Source: Acetomicrobium hydrogeniformans
Lineage (GTDB): Bacteria > Synergistota > Synergistia > Synergistales > JAFGMB01
DNA: 64,000 bases
NCBI GenBank assembly: GCA_016841745.1
Contig: JAENYO010000006.1
Coordinates: forward strand, 117,008-181,007
Direction of reading: 5' to 3'
How positions within the stretch are numbered: the stretch's first letter is position 1; every line of letters begins with the position of its first letter. A program made the translations under genes and the position numbers. The notes beneath the pieces are model-generated. The model was not told the DNA's origin. It saw only the letters and a list, made by a program, of their open reading frames with translations, and searched no databases. Positions 18,022 through 25,353 of this stretch are shown here, one piece after another.

Positions 18022-18777
18022 TCAGCTTTTCTGAGTTGCTGTTGGACAAATATCGTTCATGAAGCATTCATGACAATCAGGATCTCTTGGCTTGCAGCAA
18101 GTTCTCCCGATTTCCCAACATGGCCAATCCATTATTCCAGGAAATTCAGAGTAAAGTGCTCTTGCTTTATAGATTACCTGTTCCACAGTAGCATTCTCTT
18201 TGCAGAGGCCCAAGCGAGCAAATACTCTGCGAACATGAACATCTGCGGAAATATCAATATAAAAGTAATCACTAAATGGAATTTTGAAATCCCTGGCAAG
18301 AATATTAGCCGCCATACTACCTATCTTTGGTCCTACTCCATCAAACTCCAGAAAACGATAAACTACTTCGGCACTTGATGGTTTCCCATTCCATATTCGG
18401 GAAGCATCACTCCCATATTCCTGGACTATTCTTTGAACAGCCTTATGAAAATAACCACTCATTTGATCAATAAAGCGATGCAAAGGTTTAGGTTCCGACA
18501 TTAACCTATTTATCTCGGACTCAGTAAGTTTGTGGAGCCTTCCAACTGAAAATTCCCCGATTTTCTCCGAGATGAGGTATGGAATAAGCCATGCCTTTTC
18601 AGCCTTGAACTGACGGTCCATTACACATGCAAGAACAAAGGCATGAGGATGATTCATCAGATCATTTAGTAAGGAGTCAGCTTCTGTCACATTGGTAAAT
18701 GGGATAAACTGCTTAGGAGAATCAAACAAGTGCTGTCCTTTTCGGATTAATCTATCACGGATTTTTCTTTCACTCAT
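18022..18777 (-). CDS. HhH-GPD DNA glycosylase with [4Fe-4S] cluster
   Basis: A 251-aa base-excision repair type enzyme related to endonuclease III and MutY. A helix-hairpin-helix (FDGVGPKIGSMAA, about 145-157) holds Lys151 at the position of the lyase lysine. The catalytic aspartate is Asp179 in ISADVHVRR. Four cysteines at 228, 235, 238 and 244 have the spacing C-x6-C-x2-C-x5-C of the family's iron-sulfur cluster. The N-terminal 90 residues are not the usual endonuclease III sequence, so it is not a standard Nth. Being cargo of the element, it may serve recombination, base-modification repair or defence; none of these is shown. The damage specificity cannot be read from the sequence. Confidence 0.82.
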   Translation of the reverse strand: MSERKIRDRLIRKGQHLFDSPKQFIPFTNVTEADSLLNDLMNHPHAFVLACVMDRQFKAEKAWLIPYLISEKIGEFSVGRLHKLTESEINRLMSEPKPLHRFIDQMSGYFHKAVQRIVQEYGSDASRIWNGKPSSAEVVYRFLEFDGVGPKIGSMAANILARDFKIPFSDYFYIDISADVHVRRVFARLGLCKENATVEQVIYKARALYSEFPGIMDWPCWEIGRTCCKPRDPDCHECFMNDICPTATQKS

Positions 18778-18919
18778 TGATTCAACCTCAATGCATTCCC
18801 CGAATTTCTGTCATACCATTTCATAATGTAAACGCCTTCTTTCAGAAAGATGTCTACAAAGAAGAATTCAATGACGGTTTAATTTGATTGTATATCCTAA
18901 AGCAGATTCAAGCAAAATA

Positions 18920-18931
18920 ATCACAAATCCA
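18920..18931 (+). repeat. Right 12-bp direct repeat, candidate att core
   Basis: ATCACAAATCCA, identical to 14810-14821. It is followed by CCCGACAGACGCAACGG, the resumed intergenic repeat. Confidence 0.6.
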
Positions 18932-19086
18932 CCCGACAGACGCAACGGACTCCCATCCTCGATTTCCCACAATCAATTCCAATCACCACACCTCTTAAAA
19001 AACCAGCTCCGGCGGACTCAGGCCTTTTCAATACAAAATAAAAAGGACCCCGAACACATCAAAAGTGTTGGGATCCTTTGGTATTA
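18932..19086. repeat. Intergenic repeat, copy 7, hairpin half
   Basis: The copy has CCCGACAGACGCAACGGACTC, the CAGCTCCGGCGGACTCAGGCC block and the hairpin at 19042-19079. It sits directly 3' of tRNA-Leu on the same strand and probably terminates the tRNA transcript. Its other half is at 14695-14821. Confidence 0.8.
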
Positions 19087-19093
19087 CTATAAA

Positions 19094-19180
19094 TGGTGCC
19101 GAGAGGGAGACTCGAACTCCCACAGGGTCGCCCCCGGCGGATTTTGAATCCGCTGCGTCTACCGATTCCGCCATCCCGGC
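19094..19180 (-). tRNA. tRNA-Leu (anticodon CAA)
   Basis: An 87-base type II tRNA. The acceptor stem GCCGGGA/TCTCGGC closes it, the GGCGGAATCGGTAGACGC D-arm is typical of Leu, and the anticodon loop TTCAAAA (anticodon at 19144-19146) reads UUG codons. A long variable arm (CGGGGGCGACCCTG) and T-arm GTTCGAGTC follow. CCA is encoded at the 3' end. The intergenic repeat begins about 8 bases downstream. Confidence 0.95.
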
Positions 19181-19284
19181 ATGGTACCTGTTCTTCAAGC
19201 AAGAAATAGTCTACTGGTTATCTGCGAAAAAATCAACTGTTTTAATTACGAACAGGTAAGTGTTTTGATTATTGATTTTACGCC

Positions 19285-19722
19285 TCAGGAACCGGCTTTC
19301 AGAACCTTGAGCTTGACCTGAAAATATTCACCCCGTTCAAGTTCTCCTTCTCTAAGCAGATATTCTGAAAGATCCGCTCTTACTATAACCTTGAATCCAT
19401 TTTCACTGAGAGGAAGCAGGGATGCCTTTTTTATTGAACTGGTAAAAGCACCATACATCTTTACATAGTCCACGTCATTTGTCTTGAGGGTTTTTAAATC
19501 AAGGCTTATCTTGACTTGATCTCCTCCGACAAGACCATCCAGAATAGCTGTCCGGTGAATCACTTTATCTTCCTGGAGATAGGCAAGACTATCTGTCTCT
19601 ATGGGCCCCCTGTAGACAAGCAGAACGAAAAGAACTGCCCACATGGAAACAAGTCCCGCAAAATAGTATTTCTTTTTCTCCGAAATACGTAATATGTCAC
19701 AACATTCCCTGATGGTCTTCAT
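19285..19722 (-). CDS. Hypothetical membrane-anchored protein
   Basis: A 145-aa protein of no recognised family. One transmembrane helix (about residues 20-38, YYFAGLVSMWAVLFVLLVY) follows a short basic N-terminus. About 105 residues then probably lie outside the membrane, with alternating beta-like stretches (VKISLDLKTLKT, FKVIVRADLSEYLL) that resemble a small beta-sandwich accessory domain. GGAGG lies about 9 bases before the ATG. It is co-directional with, and about 100 bases upstream of, tRNA-Leu. Function unknown. Confidence 0.7.
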   Translation of the reverse strand: MKTIRECCDILRISEKKKYYFAGLVSMWAVLFVLLVYRGPIETDSLAYLQEDKVIHRTAILDGLVGGDQVKISLDLKTLKTNDVDYVKMYGAFTSSIKKASLLPLSENGFKVIVRADLSEYLLREGELERGEYFQVKLKVLKAGS

Positions 19723-20106
19723 CTTCTACGTCCTCCAGTTTGATTTTCGGATTGTTAACAGGATAATTATTTCCAGGTAAAGATTTTATCCTTGAATTTT
19801 TGTTCGCTAAACCATATTTTACTGTGAAATGCCTGTCAAGTCATAGTAACATATTTATTTTCTTTCAAAATGATGTGTTTTTAAAAGTGCTGAACATTTC
19901 ATTTATATTCGTATTTTTCTGTCTTAATATTATGTTGACTTCATAATAACAGGGACAAATAATATTTTAAGGGCAGGAACGGTTTTATGAGGAAAGCATT
20001 TAAAATTACATATTCATTTAAAATAATGATAAAGTCTTATGAACATTGACTTCTGAAAATGCAGTTGTAAACCATGTTAAATCATAAAGCAACGGAGGGA
20101 TCTATC
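19723..20106. other. AT-rich intergenic region with divergent promoters
   Basis: About 380 bases between the hypothetical gene (minus) and the thioesterase gene (plus). TTGACT near 19933 with AT-rich hexamers downstream is a possible plus-strand promoter. No conserved RNA or convincing reading frame is visible. Confidence 0.4.
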
Positions 20107-20520
20107 TTGGAAAGGATACCAGGTACAGATGGATGTTTTGTTTGTGGTAGACCTGAGGGCAAGAACAGCAGATCACTCGGATTAGATTTTTTCTGGGATG
20201 ATGAGAACTTCAACGTGGCCGCGCTATTTGAACCTGATAGCACATGGTGCGGTTATGAGGGTATAGTTCATGGTGGGATCATTTCAGCCATAGTGGATGA
20301 TGCTATGGGAAAGGCTGTATCCAGAAGGACCTGCAAGATGGGTTTTACCGCGATACTTTCCATGAAATATCGTAAAAACCTTACAATCGGCAGACAATAC
20401 ACTCTTAATGCCTTTACAACAGAATTGAAAGGAAAAAGAGTCAAGGCAAAGGCTACCATTAAAGATGAAAGAGGAAACCTTTATTCGGAAGCAGAAGGTT
20501 TGTTCATTCTGAAGTCATAA
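20107..20520 (+). CDS. PaaI-family (hotdog) thioesterase
   Basis: A 137-aa hotdog-fold protein that probably hydrolyses an acyl-CoA. DGCFVCG at the start and the motif GYEGIVHGGIISAIVDDAMG (about 45-65), whose HGG and downstream Asp form the PaaI/4HBT active-site region, identify it. MKYRKNLTIG and TIKDERGNLYSEAEGLFI are the later strands. The TTG at 20107 is preferred because GGAGGG lies 7 bases upstream; an ATG at 20074 lacks a ribosome site. It is followed by the cobalamin adenosyltransferase gene after 26 bases, so the two are probably cotranscribed. Acyl substrate unknown. Confidence 0.85.
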   Translation: MERIPGTDGCFVCGRPEGKNSRSLGLDFFWDDENFNVAALFEPDSTWCGYEGIVHGGIISAIVDDAMGKAVSRRTCKMGFTAILSMKYRKNLTIGRQYTLNAFTTELKGKRVKAKATIKDERGNLYSEAEGLFILKS

Positions 20521-20546
20521 TATTAACACCATGGGGAGGATAATTA

Positions 20547-21074
20547 ATGCCAGATAACTGGATCACCACAAAGGGAGGAGACAGAGGGAAAACCAGTCTT
20601 GGAGATGGGAGAAGGGTCCCAAAAGATTCTTCACGGGTTGAATTATACGGAACCTTTGATGAATGCCAGGCACATATAGGAATGGCAAGAGCCACCTGCC
20701 CCTATACTGAAATCTGCCAGGAAATATACTTCCTGGAACAGGTTCTTTCCCCTCTTATGGGTTATATAGCCCTGTTTCCGGGTCTGGATCTTCCAGACAT
20801 CGGAATGCTGGAACAAAAGATAGAGAAGGTCAGAGAAATTACGGGCAATACCTTCCGTTTTGTCAGACCTGGGGACTCAGTATCCGGAGCTGCTCTTCAT
20901 GCCGCCAGAACAGTTGGAAGAAGGGCGGAAAGAATAGCAACAGGTCTATATCGTGATGGTCAACTCGACGATAAATGCTATGCCTATATCAACAGGCTTT
21001 CCGATGCAATATATGCCATTTCTCTATGGATAGACTACGTTGATCGAAAAGGCGAAGAATCTTCACGCGAATAG
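20547..21074 (+). CDS. PduO-type cob(I)alamin adenosyltransferase
   Basis: A 175-aa enzyme that transfers the adenosyl group of ATP to cob(I)alamin, making coenzyme B12. The family signature is intact: TTKGGDRGKTSLGDGRR (ATP phosphate-binding, residues 7-23), VELYGTFDECQAHIGMAR, FRFVRPGD and RTVGRRAERIATGLY, which has the conserved R-x4-E. GGGGAGG precedes the ATG. It follows the thioesterase gene closely. Synergistota often have B12-dependent enzymes in amino-acid fermentation, which gives a plausible role. Confidence 0.9.
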   Translation: MPDNWITTKGGDRGKTSLGDGRRVPKDSSRVELYGTFDECQAHIGMARATCPYTEICQEIYFLEQVLSPLMGYIALFPGLDLPDIGMLEQKIEKVREITGNTFRFVRPGDSVSGAALHAARTVGRRAERIATGLYRDGQLDDKCYAYINRLSDAIYAISLWIDYVDRKGEESSRE

Positions 21075-21152
21075 GTATCAAAGGGATGGATAATTTTTTG
21101 TTATATTGTATAATGAGTACAGGTTGTTTTTTTGATTTAAGGAGGACTTACA

Positions 21153-21848
21153 TTGAAAAATAATCCTTTATCCCCTGCCAAGAACCCTGATCTTCGTCAG
21201 ATTGTTTATGAGAAGCTCAAGGAAGCTATCGTAGAGGGTATAATTAGGCCTGGTTCTAAGCTCTCGGAGATTGATCTGGCTGATAAACTTGCTGTATCAA
21301 GAACACCTGTACGTGAAGCAATAAGGCAACTGGCTCAAACAGGTCTCGTCACCCTTACCCCCAGAAGAGGCGCATATGTAACCCTTCCGACAACCAAGGA
21401 TGCAGAAGATCTCTATGAGCTCCGTAAGGAACTGGAAAAGCTCGCAGTTTCGTACATATGTCACCAGCCTCCCACAAAAGAACTCGAATATTACAAGAAC
21501 GTATTTATGGAAATGGGCAGCAGCACATCTCATGGCGAGTACATAAAGGAAGACCAGAAATTCCATGTATTTCTTTATGAGTCATGTAACAACAAATTCC
21601 TGAGTAAAATGCTCTTCAATATTATGGATCTTATCAACCTGTGCAGAACTTATTCGGTTGAAGGAAATGTCGATCTTTCAGTATTCACCCAGGGACATGT
21701 TAAGGTTATCGATGCTTTGCTAGAGGAAGATTGCGATAAAGCAATTAAAGAGATGGATGGTCATATCATTGATACAAAACAAAGTTTTCTTAAATTCCTT
21801 AAGGACCATCCCGAAGGTGTTCTTTACGAAAACTCCGGGGGGAAATAA
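21153..21848 (+). CDS. GntR/FadR-family (FCD) transcriptional regulator
   Basis: A 231-aa regulator. The winged helix (about 10-75: QIVYEKLKEAIVEGIIRPGSKLSE, VSRTPVREAIRQLAQTGLV) binds DNA, and the C-terminal all-helical FCD domain (about 85-225) senses a small ligand through conserved His and Asp residues. The start codon is TTG with AAGGAGG upstream. It lies 78 bases after the cobalamin adenosyltransferase and is followed by a bidirectional terminator. Its target genes are not evident; the ligand is probably a carboxylate, as in the family. Confidence 0.88.
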   Translation: MKNNPLSPAKNPDLRQIVYEKLKEAIVEGIIRPGSKLSEIDLADKLAVSRTPVREAIRQLAQTGLVTLTPRRGAYVTLPTTKDAEDLYELRKELEKLAVSYICHQPPTKELEYYKNVFMEMGSSTSHGEYIKEDQKFHVFLYESCNNKFLSKMLFNIMDLINLCRTYSVEGNVDLSVFTQGHVKVIDALLEEDCDKAIKEMDGHIIDTKQSFLKFLKDHPEGVLYENSGGK

Positions 21849-21879
21849 CCCCTTCTCAATCTCTTATCTGAGTTAAATA

Positions 21880-21922
21880 TAAAAATGCAGGATAACCCTC
21901 TGGGAAATCCTGCATTTTTTGA
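21880..21922. terminator. Bidirectional terminator
   Basis: AAAAATGCAGGAT and ATCCTGCATTTTTT pair around a 12-base loop, between the convergent GntR and rarA genes. T-runs follow on both strands. Confidence 0.85.
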
Positions 21923-21939
21923 AAACACTAAGATATATT

Positions 21940-23259
21940 CTACTCTTCCCTGAATCTTCGCCAGAAACTTTTAAGCCTTTCTTTTATTTGCCTCTCGTTT
22001 CCTTTTTCTCCAGGAAAATAAAACCTGACTGTTTCCTGAACATACTTCTGAGGCAGCCAGTGACGGGGATCATCATGAGGATACTGATAACCCTGTCCTC
22101 CCTGTTTAAGATGACCAGGAACTTCCTGAATCTCTCCTGAATTGATCGCTTTTTCTGCCTCTTTCACCGCCAGGTAGGAACTATTGCTCTTGAGAGCAGA
22201 TGCAAGATATATTACTGTTTCTGAAAGAATGATCTTGGCTTCAGGGTAACCTACCATGTCAACAGCATGTGCTGCTGACACTGCCATCGTCAGGGCATAC
22301 GGGTCTGCAAGCCCCACATCCTCGGAGGCAAAGATGATAAGCCTTCTGGTTATAAACCTCAGATTCTCTCCGCTGAGCATCAATCTGGCCAACCAGTATA
22401 AAGCTGCATCCGGGTCAGATCCTCTCATGCTTTTTATCAGCGCAGAGATAACATCGTAATGATCGTCAGAAGCCTTATCAAAACGAAGATTAGATATGGG
22501 GAGGATATCCCGGACATACTCAGCAGTAATTGTCCGCCCTCCTGAGAGGGCTACTGTATGAGCTACCATCTGAAGCCTGTTCAATGCCTGACGCGCATCT
22601 CCCCCAGACATTGCAGCCAGCATTAGAAGAGCATCATCCTCTGCATGGAGTTCCAGTTCGCCAAGCCCCCTCTCGGCCGTAACTGCCACTGTAAGAAGTT
22701 TAGCCAGATCTTCCTTTTGCAAAGGTTTCAGTTCAAATATCACAAGTCGGGAAAGGAGGGTTTTGTTTATCTCAAAATAAGGGTTCTCAGTAGTGGTACC
22801 CACAAGGATTATATCGCCCTTCTCTACAGAAGGAAGAAGGGCATTCTGCTGGCTTTTGTTAAAGTGATATATCTCGTCAACAAAGGCTATGACGGAGCGG
22901 CCACCGGTAATATTTTTCCGGGATGTAGCAATATGAACAAGTTCTCTCAATTGAGACACCTTAGCTGATACGGCATTTATCTCCATGATATGGCGTCCTG
23001 TAGTTGAGGCCATAAGCCTGACCAGGGTGGTTTTACCAACTCCCGGTGGACCGTAAAGGACACAACATGGAACTCGCCCTGATTCCAGAACTTTGCGAAG
23101 GGGAGCGTTTCTACCTATAAGATGTTCCTGGCCAACAAACTCTTTAAGGTTTTGGGGCCTCATTCTCTCAGCAAGGGGAATATCCCACTTATTAGGCTGT
23201 TGGTTAGGATCTAACTTTTTCCCCTCTTCATCGGCAAAAAGAAAGCCTTCTTCTTTCAA
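21940..23259 (-). CDS. rarA: Replication-associated recombination protein RarA (MgsA)
   Basis: A 439-aa AAA+ ATPase related to clamp loaders and acting at stalled replication forks. Walker A is GPPGVGKTTL (about 71-80), Walker B IAFVDEIYHFN, sensor 1 GTTTENP, and the C-terminal tetramerisation domain runs from about 270 (DHYDVISALIKSMRGSDPDAALYWLARL) to PHDDPRHWLPQKY. Its length matches the family. It overlaps the upstream HAD gene by 4 bases, so the two are translationally coupled. The first 25 residues are an extension that precedes the usual PLAERMRP start. Confidence 0.95.
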   Translation of the reverse strand: MKEEGFLFADEEGKKLDPNQQPNKWDIPLAERMRPQNLKEFVGQEHLIGRNAPLRKVLESGRVPCCVLYGPPGVGKTTLVRLMASTTGRHIMEINAVSAKVSQLRELVHIATSRKNITGGRSVIAFVDEIYHFNKSQQNALLPSVEKGDIILVGTTTENPYFEINKTLLSRLVIFELKPLQKEDLAKLLTVAVTAERGLGELELHAEDDALLMLAAMSGGDARQALNRLQMVAHTVALSGGRTITAEYVRDILPISNLRFDKASDDHYDVISALIKSMRGSDPDAALYWLARLMLSGENLRFITRRLIIFASEDVGLADPYALTMAVSAAHAVDMVGYPEAKIILSETVIYLASALKSNSSYLAVKEAEKAINSGEIQEVPGHLKQGGQGYQYPHDDPRHWLPQKYVQETVRFYFPGEKGNERQIKERLKSFWRRFREE

Positions 23260-24233
23260 TTGATAAGTCCCTCCATTATGGATTCGATTGAAGTTTCACC
23301 CTCAACGAGATGACCATCGACGGCATCTTCCACAACCTCAATCATTGGATAATGACCATCGAGAAAGTTCTTTAAAGCCCTTGAAAGCTCCATCCCAATA
23401 AATCCGGTTTTACCTCCTGGCCACCTCCTCCATTGTTCTATGCTCACAGTGCTTCCTGAAGGGACTGACAGTTTGCCAGAACCCATGGATGCAGCCCTAA
23501 ATGCTCTTAATGCTATTTCTCTATCATCGGGACAAAATGAGATTACCTTTTTCCACGATGCACGCAACCAGTCGACACTCTTTTCTTTTACCAGATCATG
23601 ATATTCCCAAGGCACAAGGGGCTCAGGGTTAATTAAAGAAGATACCATTTTTTCAAGAGTTTCAAAACAGGCATCAGCCCAGACATTCCAATCCTCTCCC
23701 GTTCTTTCCACGAGAACTCCTCTTATACCGGATCTTCTGGCTCCTATCATATCGTAAAGAAAATCGCCTATCATCACACATTCTTTGTAAGGGATTCCAA
23801 TTTTATCGGAGGCAAGCCATAGTGCCTCCGGAGCAGGTTTGACAGGCCCATTATCCCTGCTCAGAGTAACCTCAGGAAGGGGAAACCCTATCCTTAAAGC
23901 AGCAAGTTTGATAGATTCCATAGAATTCCGGGAAACAACACACCAGGGGATAGAGTTTTTCCCACACCACTCGATAAGTTCAAATGCTCCACTTACAGGA
24001 ACTGCGTTTTCGGCTCCTTCCATCTCAAGATCACCTATATCCTGCCATAACTCGATCTGATGAGCCTCTGAGAGCCATTCCCCCGCTTCAATAAGAGGGA
24101 CCCTTTTACCGTCAAAATACTTGTTTCTTATCCCCGAAAAATCAAGATCTGTATCGGCAATAACCCCATCCCAATCAAGGATGAAACCTTGTGCAAGGAC
24201 AGGGTGCCAGAATGGTAAAAAAATATTGTCCAT
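23256..24233 (-). CDS. HAD-superfamily hydrolase with extra C-terminal domain
   Basis: A 325-aa protein. Residues 15-205 form a HAD phosphatase: motif I DWDGVIADT (nucleophile Asp), motif II VVSRNS, motif III Lys in PVKPAPEAL, motif IV MIGDFLYDMIGAR. Residues 210-325 are a separate domain of no recognised family (WLRASWKKVISFCPDDREIA; GKTGFIGMELSRALKNFL), probably helical. It overlaps rarA by 4 bases. Coupling to RarA hints at a role in nucleotide or DNA metabolism, but the substrate is unknown. The extra domain is unusual for short HAD phosphatases. Confidence 0.8.
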   Translation of the reverse strand: MDNIFLPFWHPVLAQGFILDWDGVIADTDLDFSGIRNKYFDGKRVPLIEAGEWLSEAHQIELWQDIGDLEMEGAENAVPVSGAFELIEWCGKNSIPWCVVSRNSMESIKLAALRIGFPLPEVTLSRDNGPVKPAPEALWLASDKIGIPYKECVMIGDFLYDMIGARRSGIRGVLVERTGEDWNVWADACFETLEKMVSSLINPEPLVPWEYHDLVKEKSVDWLRASWKKVISFCPDDREIALRAFRAASMGSGKLSVPSGSTVSIEQWRRWPGGKTGFIGMELSRALKNFLDGHYPMIEVVEDAVDGHLVEGETSIESIMEGLIN

Positions 24234-24289
24234 AGTCTATCCTCCGGCAGATCTTTAGGATCTGAGATATGAATCATTACTAACAGAGA

Positions 24290-24316
24290 GGGGTGCAAAG
24301 AAAATCTTTGCACCCC
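24290..24316. terminator. Hairpin between the 6S RNA and HAD genes
   Basis: GGGGTGCAAAG faces CTTTGCACCCC with a 5-base loop. It is strong, but no T-run follows on the minus strand; it may act as a 3' processing or back-up terminator. Confidence 0.5.
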
Positions 24317-24321
24317 TTAAA

Positions 24322-24504
24322 AATTCTCCCCGCAATGCCGTGTCATGGGCGTCTTGACCCGATCCTAATATATTTAGACCTGTCAAACCTTAGCTTTGGT
24401 GATGTCCAGCATCTCCTCTACCGGCATGAACATCTGGTCTGTTTCTAATCGAGTGTTGGCTCAAGACAACTATCATGAACACGCACACCGCAGGGTTACT
24501 ATCT
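24322..24504 (-). ncRNA. ssrS: 6S RNA
   Basis: About 183 bases that fold as 6S RNA, which binds RNA polymerase by mimicking an open promoter. The closing stem pairs CCCTGCGGTGTGCGTG-TTCATG with CATGACACGGCATTGCGGGG. The next stem pairs GTCTTGAGCC with GGGTCAAGAC around a large central bubble; the CTTGAGCCAACACTCG segment is characteristic. The 3' end GCGGGGAG runs into TTTTT. An extended -10 box (TGGTATAAT, -10 at 24516-24511) lies at the right distance upstream. It is between the ATPase gene and the HAD gene on the same strand. Confidence 0.8.
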
Positions 24505-24693
24505 GCTAATATTATACCATACTGGAGGAAAAGGAGTACCTGAATACCCTTGGGAATAAAGGATTCAAGACCTGAACAATACTCCCTCACATCTAACGAA
24601 AAAACACTCTGTGAAATGAGAACTTGTATCAGAAATGGTCTGAATTGGATAGATTATTTCCATCCTGGGAGTATTATGTTTATTGCGGAACTC

Positions 24694-25248
24694 TCATGAT
24701 CTGTTGGTAAGTTCATCGAGGTTTTCCCTTATGTAATCCTTTATCCATAATGCAACCTGGGGTTCCTTGAGCTTTAGGGGATCTTCAAGTATCTCCAGGA
24801 TGGTTAAACTATCCATTTCAAAATCACTTTCTCCATGGGAATGAAGATATACCCACCGTATTTCAGGGTGAGACACAAGAAGGGACATTATGGTGGCAGG
24901 GATATCCCCTGCTGGAGGAAGATCGATCGAATTCATCCGGAAAGTTGCCTTGACTCTGGTTCCAATCCCCGGTTCTGATGAAATTGAAAAATCCCCTTCG
25001 CAGAGCTCTGCTAATTGTTTAAGGAAAGGTAAGCCCAATCCCACTCGTCTTGTTGTACGGGAAGTACAGAAGGGATCTGTCACCCTTAAAAGCATATCCT
25101 GATCCATACCCTTCCCGTTATCATCTATCTGAAAAACCATTAATCCCGGGGGCCTGTCCTCAGAGATAGAAATCCTTATCTCCGAAGCTCCTGCCTTTAT
25201 ACTATTTTCTGCAACATCCAGAATGTGCTGGGAAAAGTCCTCAAGCAT
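24694..25248 (-). CDS. Stand-alone HATPase (histidine-kinase-like ATP-binding) protein
   Basis: A 184-aa protein made of the GHKL ATPase fold without a phosphoacceptor domain. N-box AENSIKAGA (Asn near residue 15), G1 box DDNGKGMD, F-box TDPFCTS, G2 box VGLGLPFLKQ and GIGTRVKATF are present. The last 70 residues (IPATIMSLLVSHPEIRWVYLHS) are an extra part with no recognised domain. Similar short ATPases accompany hydrogenase or NADH-oxidising complexes in anaerobes, but no such genes are next to it. It could act on a distant response regulator or anti-sigma system; this is unknown. Confidence 0.8.
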   Translation of the reverse strand: MLEDFSQHILDVAENSIKAGASEIRISISEDRPPGLMVFQIDDNGKGMDQDMLLRVTDPFCTSRTTRRVGLGLPFLKQLAELCEGDFSISSEPGIGTRVKATFRMNSIDLPPAGDIPATIMSLLVSHPEIRWVYLHSHGESDFEMDSLTILEILEDPLKLKEPQVALWIKDYIRENLDELTNRS

Positions 25249-25353
25249 AAGGTTCTTCCTCCTGATAAGGTACAGCTAAAATACATCACTCATGTCCATC
25301 AAGTCAAAAGATGGATAAACTCTTCCCGAAATTATGACAGGGTATTGAACTGC

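Larger units (their letters stand above)
14810..18931. mobile_element. Putative 4.1-kb integrated element with two tyrosine recombinases
   Basis: The 12-mer ATCACAAATCCA occurs at 14810-14821 and at 18920-18931, with the segment between. Outside it, the two halves of an intergenic repeat face each other, so excision between the 12-mers would rebuild a single unit. The left 12-mer overlaps the stop codon of the 188-aa recombinase, a layout common for integrase genes at att sites. Cargo is a DUF6765 protein and an iron-sulfur DNA glycosylase. No replication, conjugation or phage genes are present, so it is small and probably depends on a helper or is a remnant. Confidence 0.65.
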
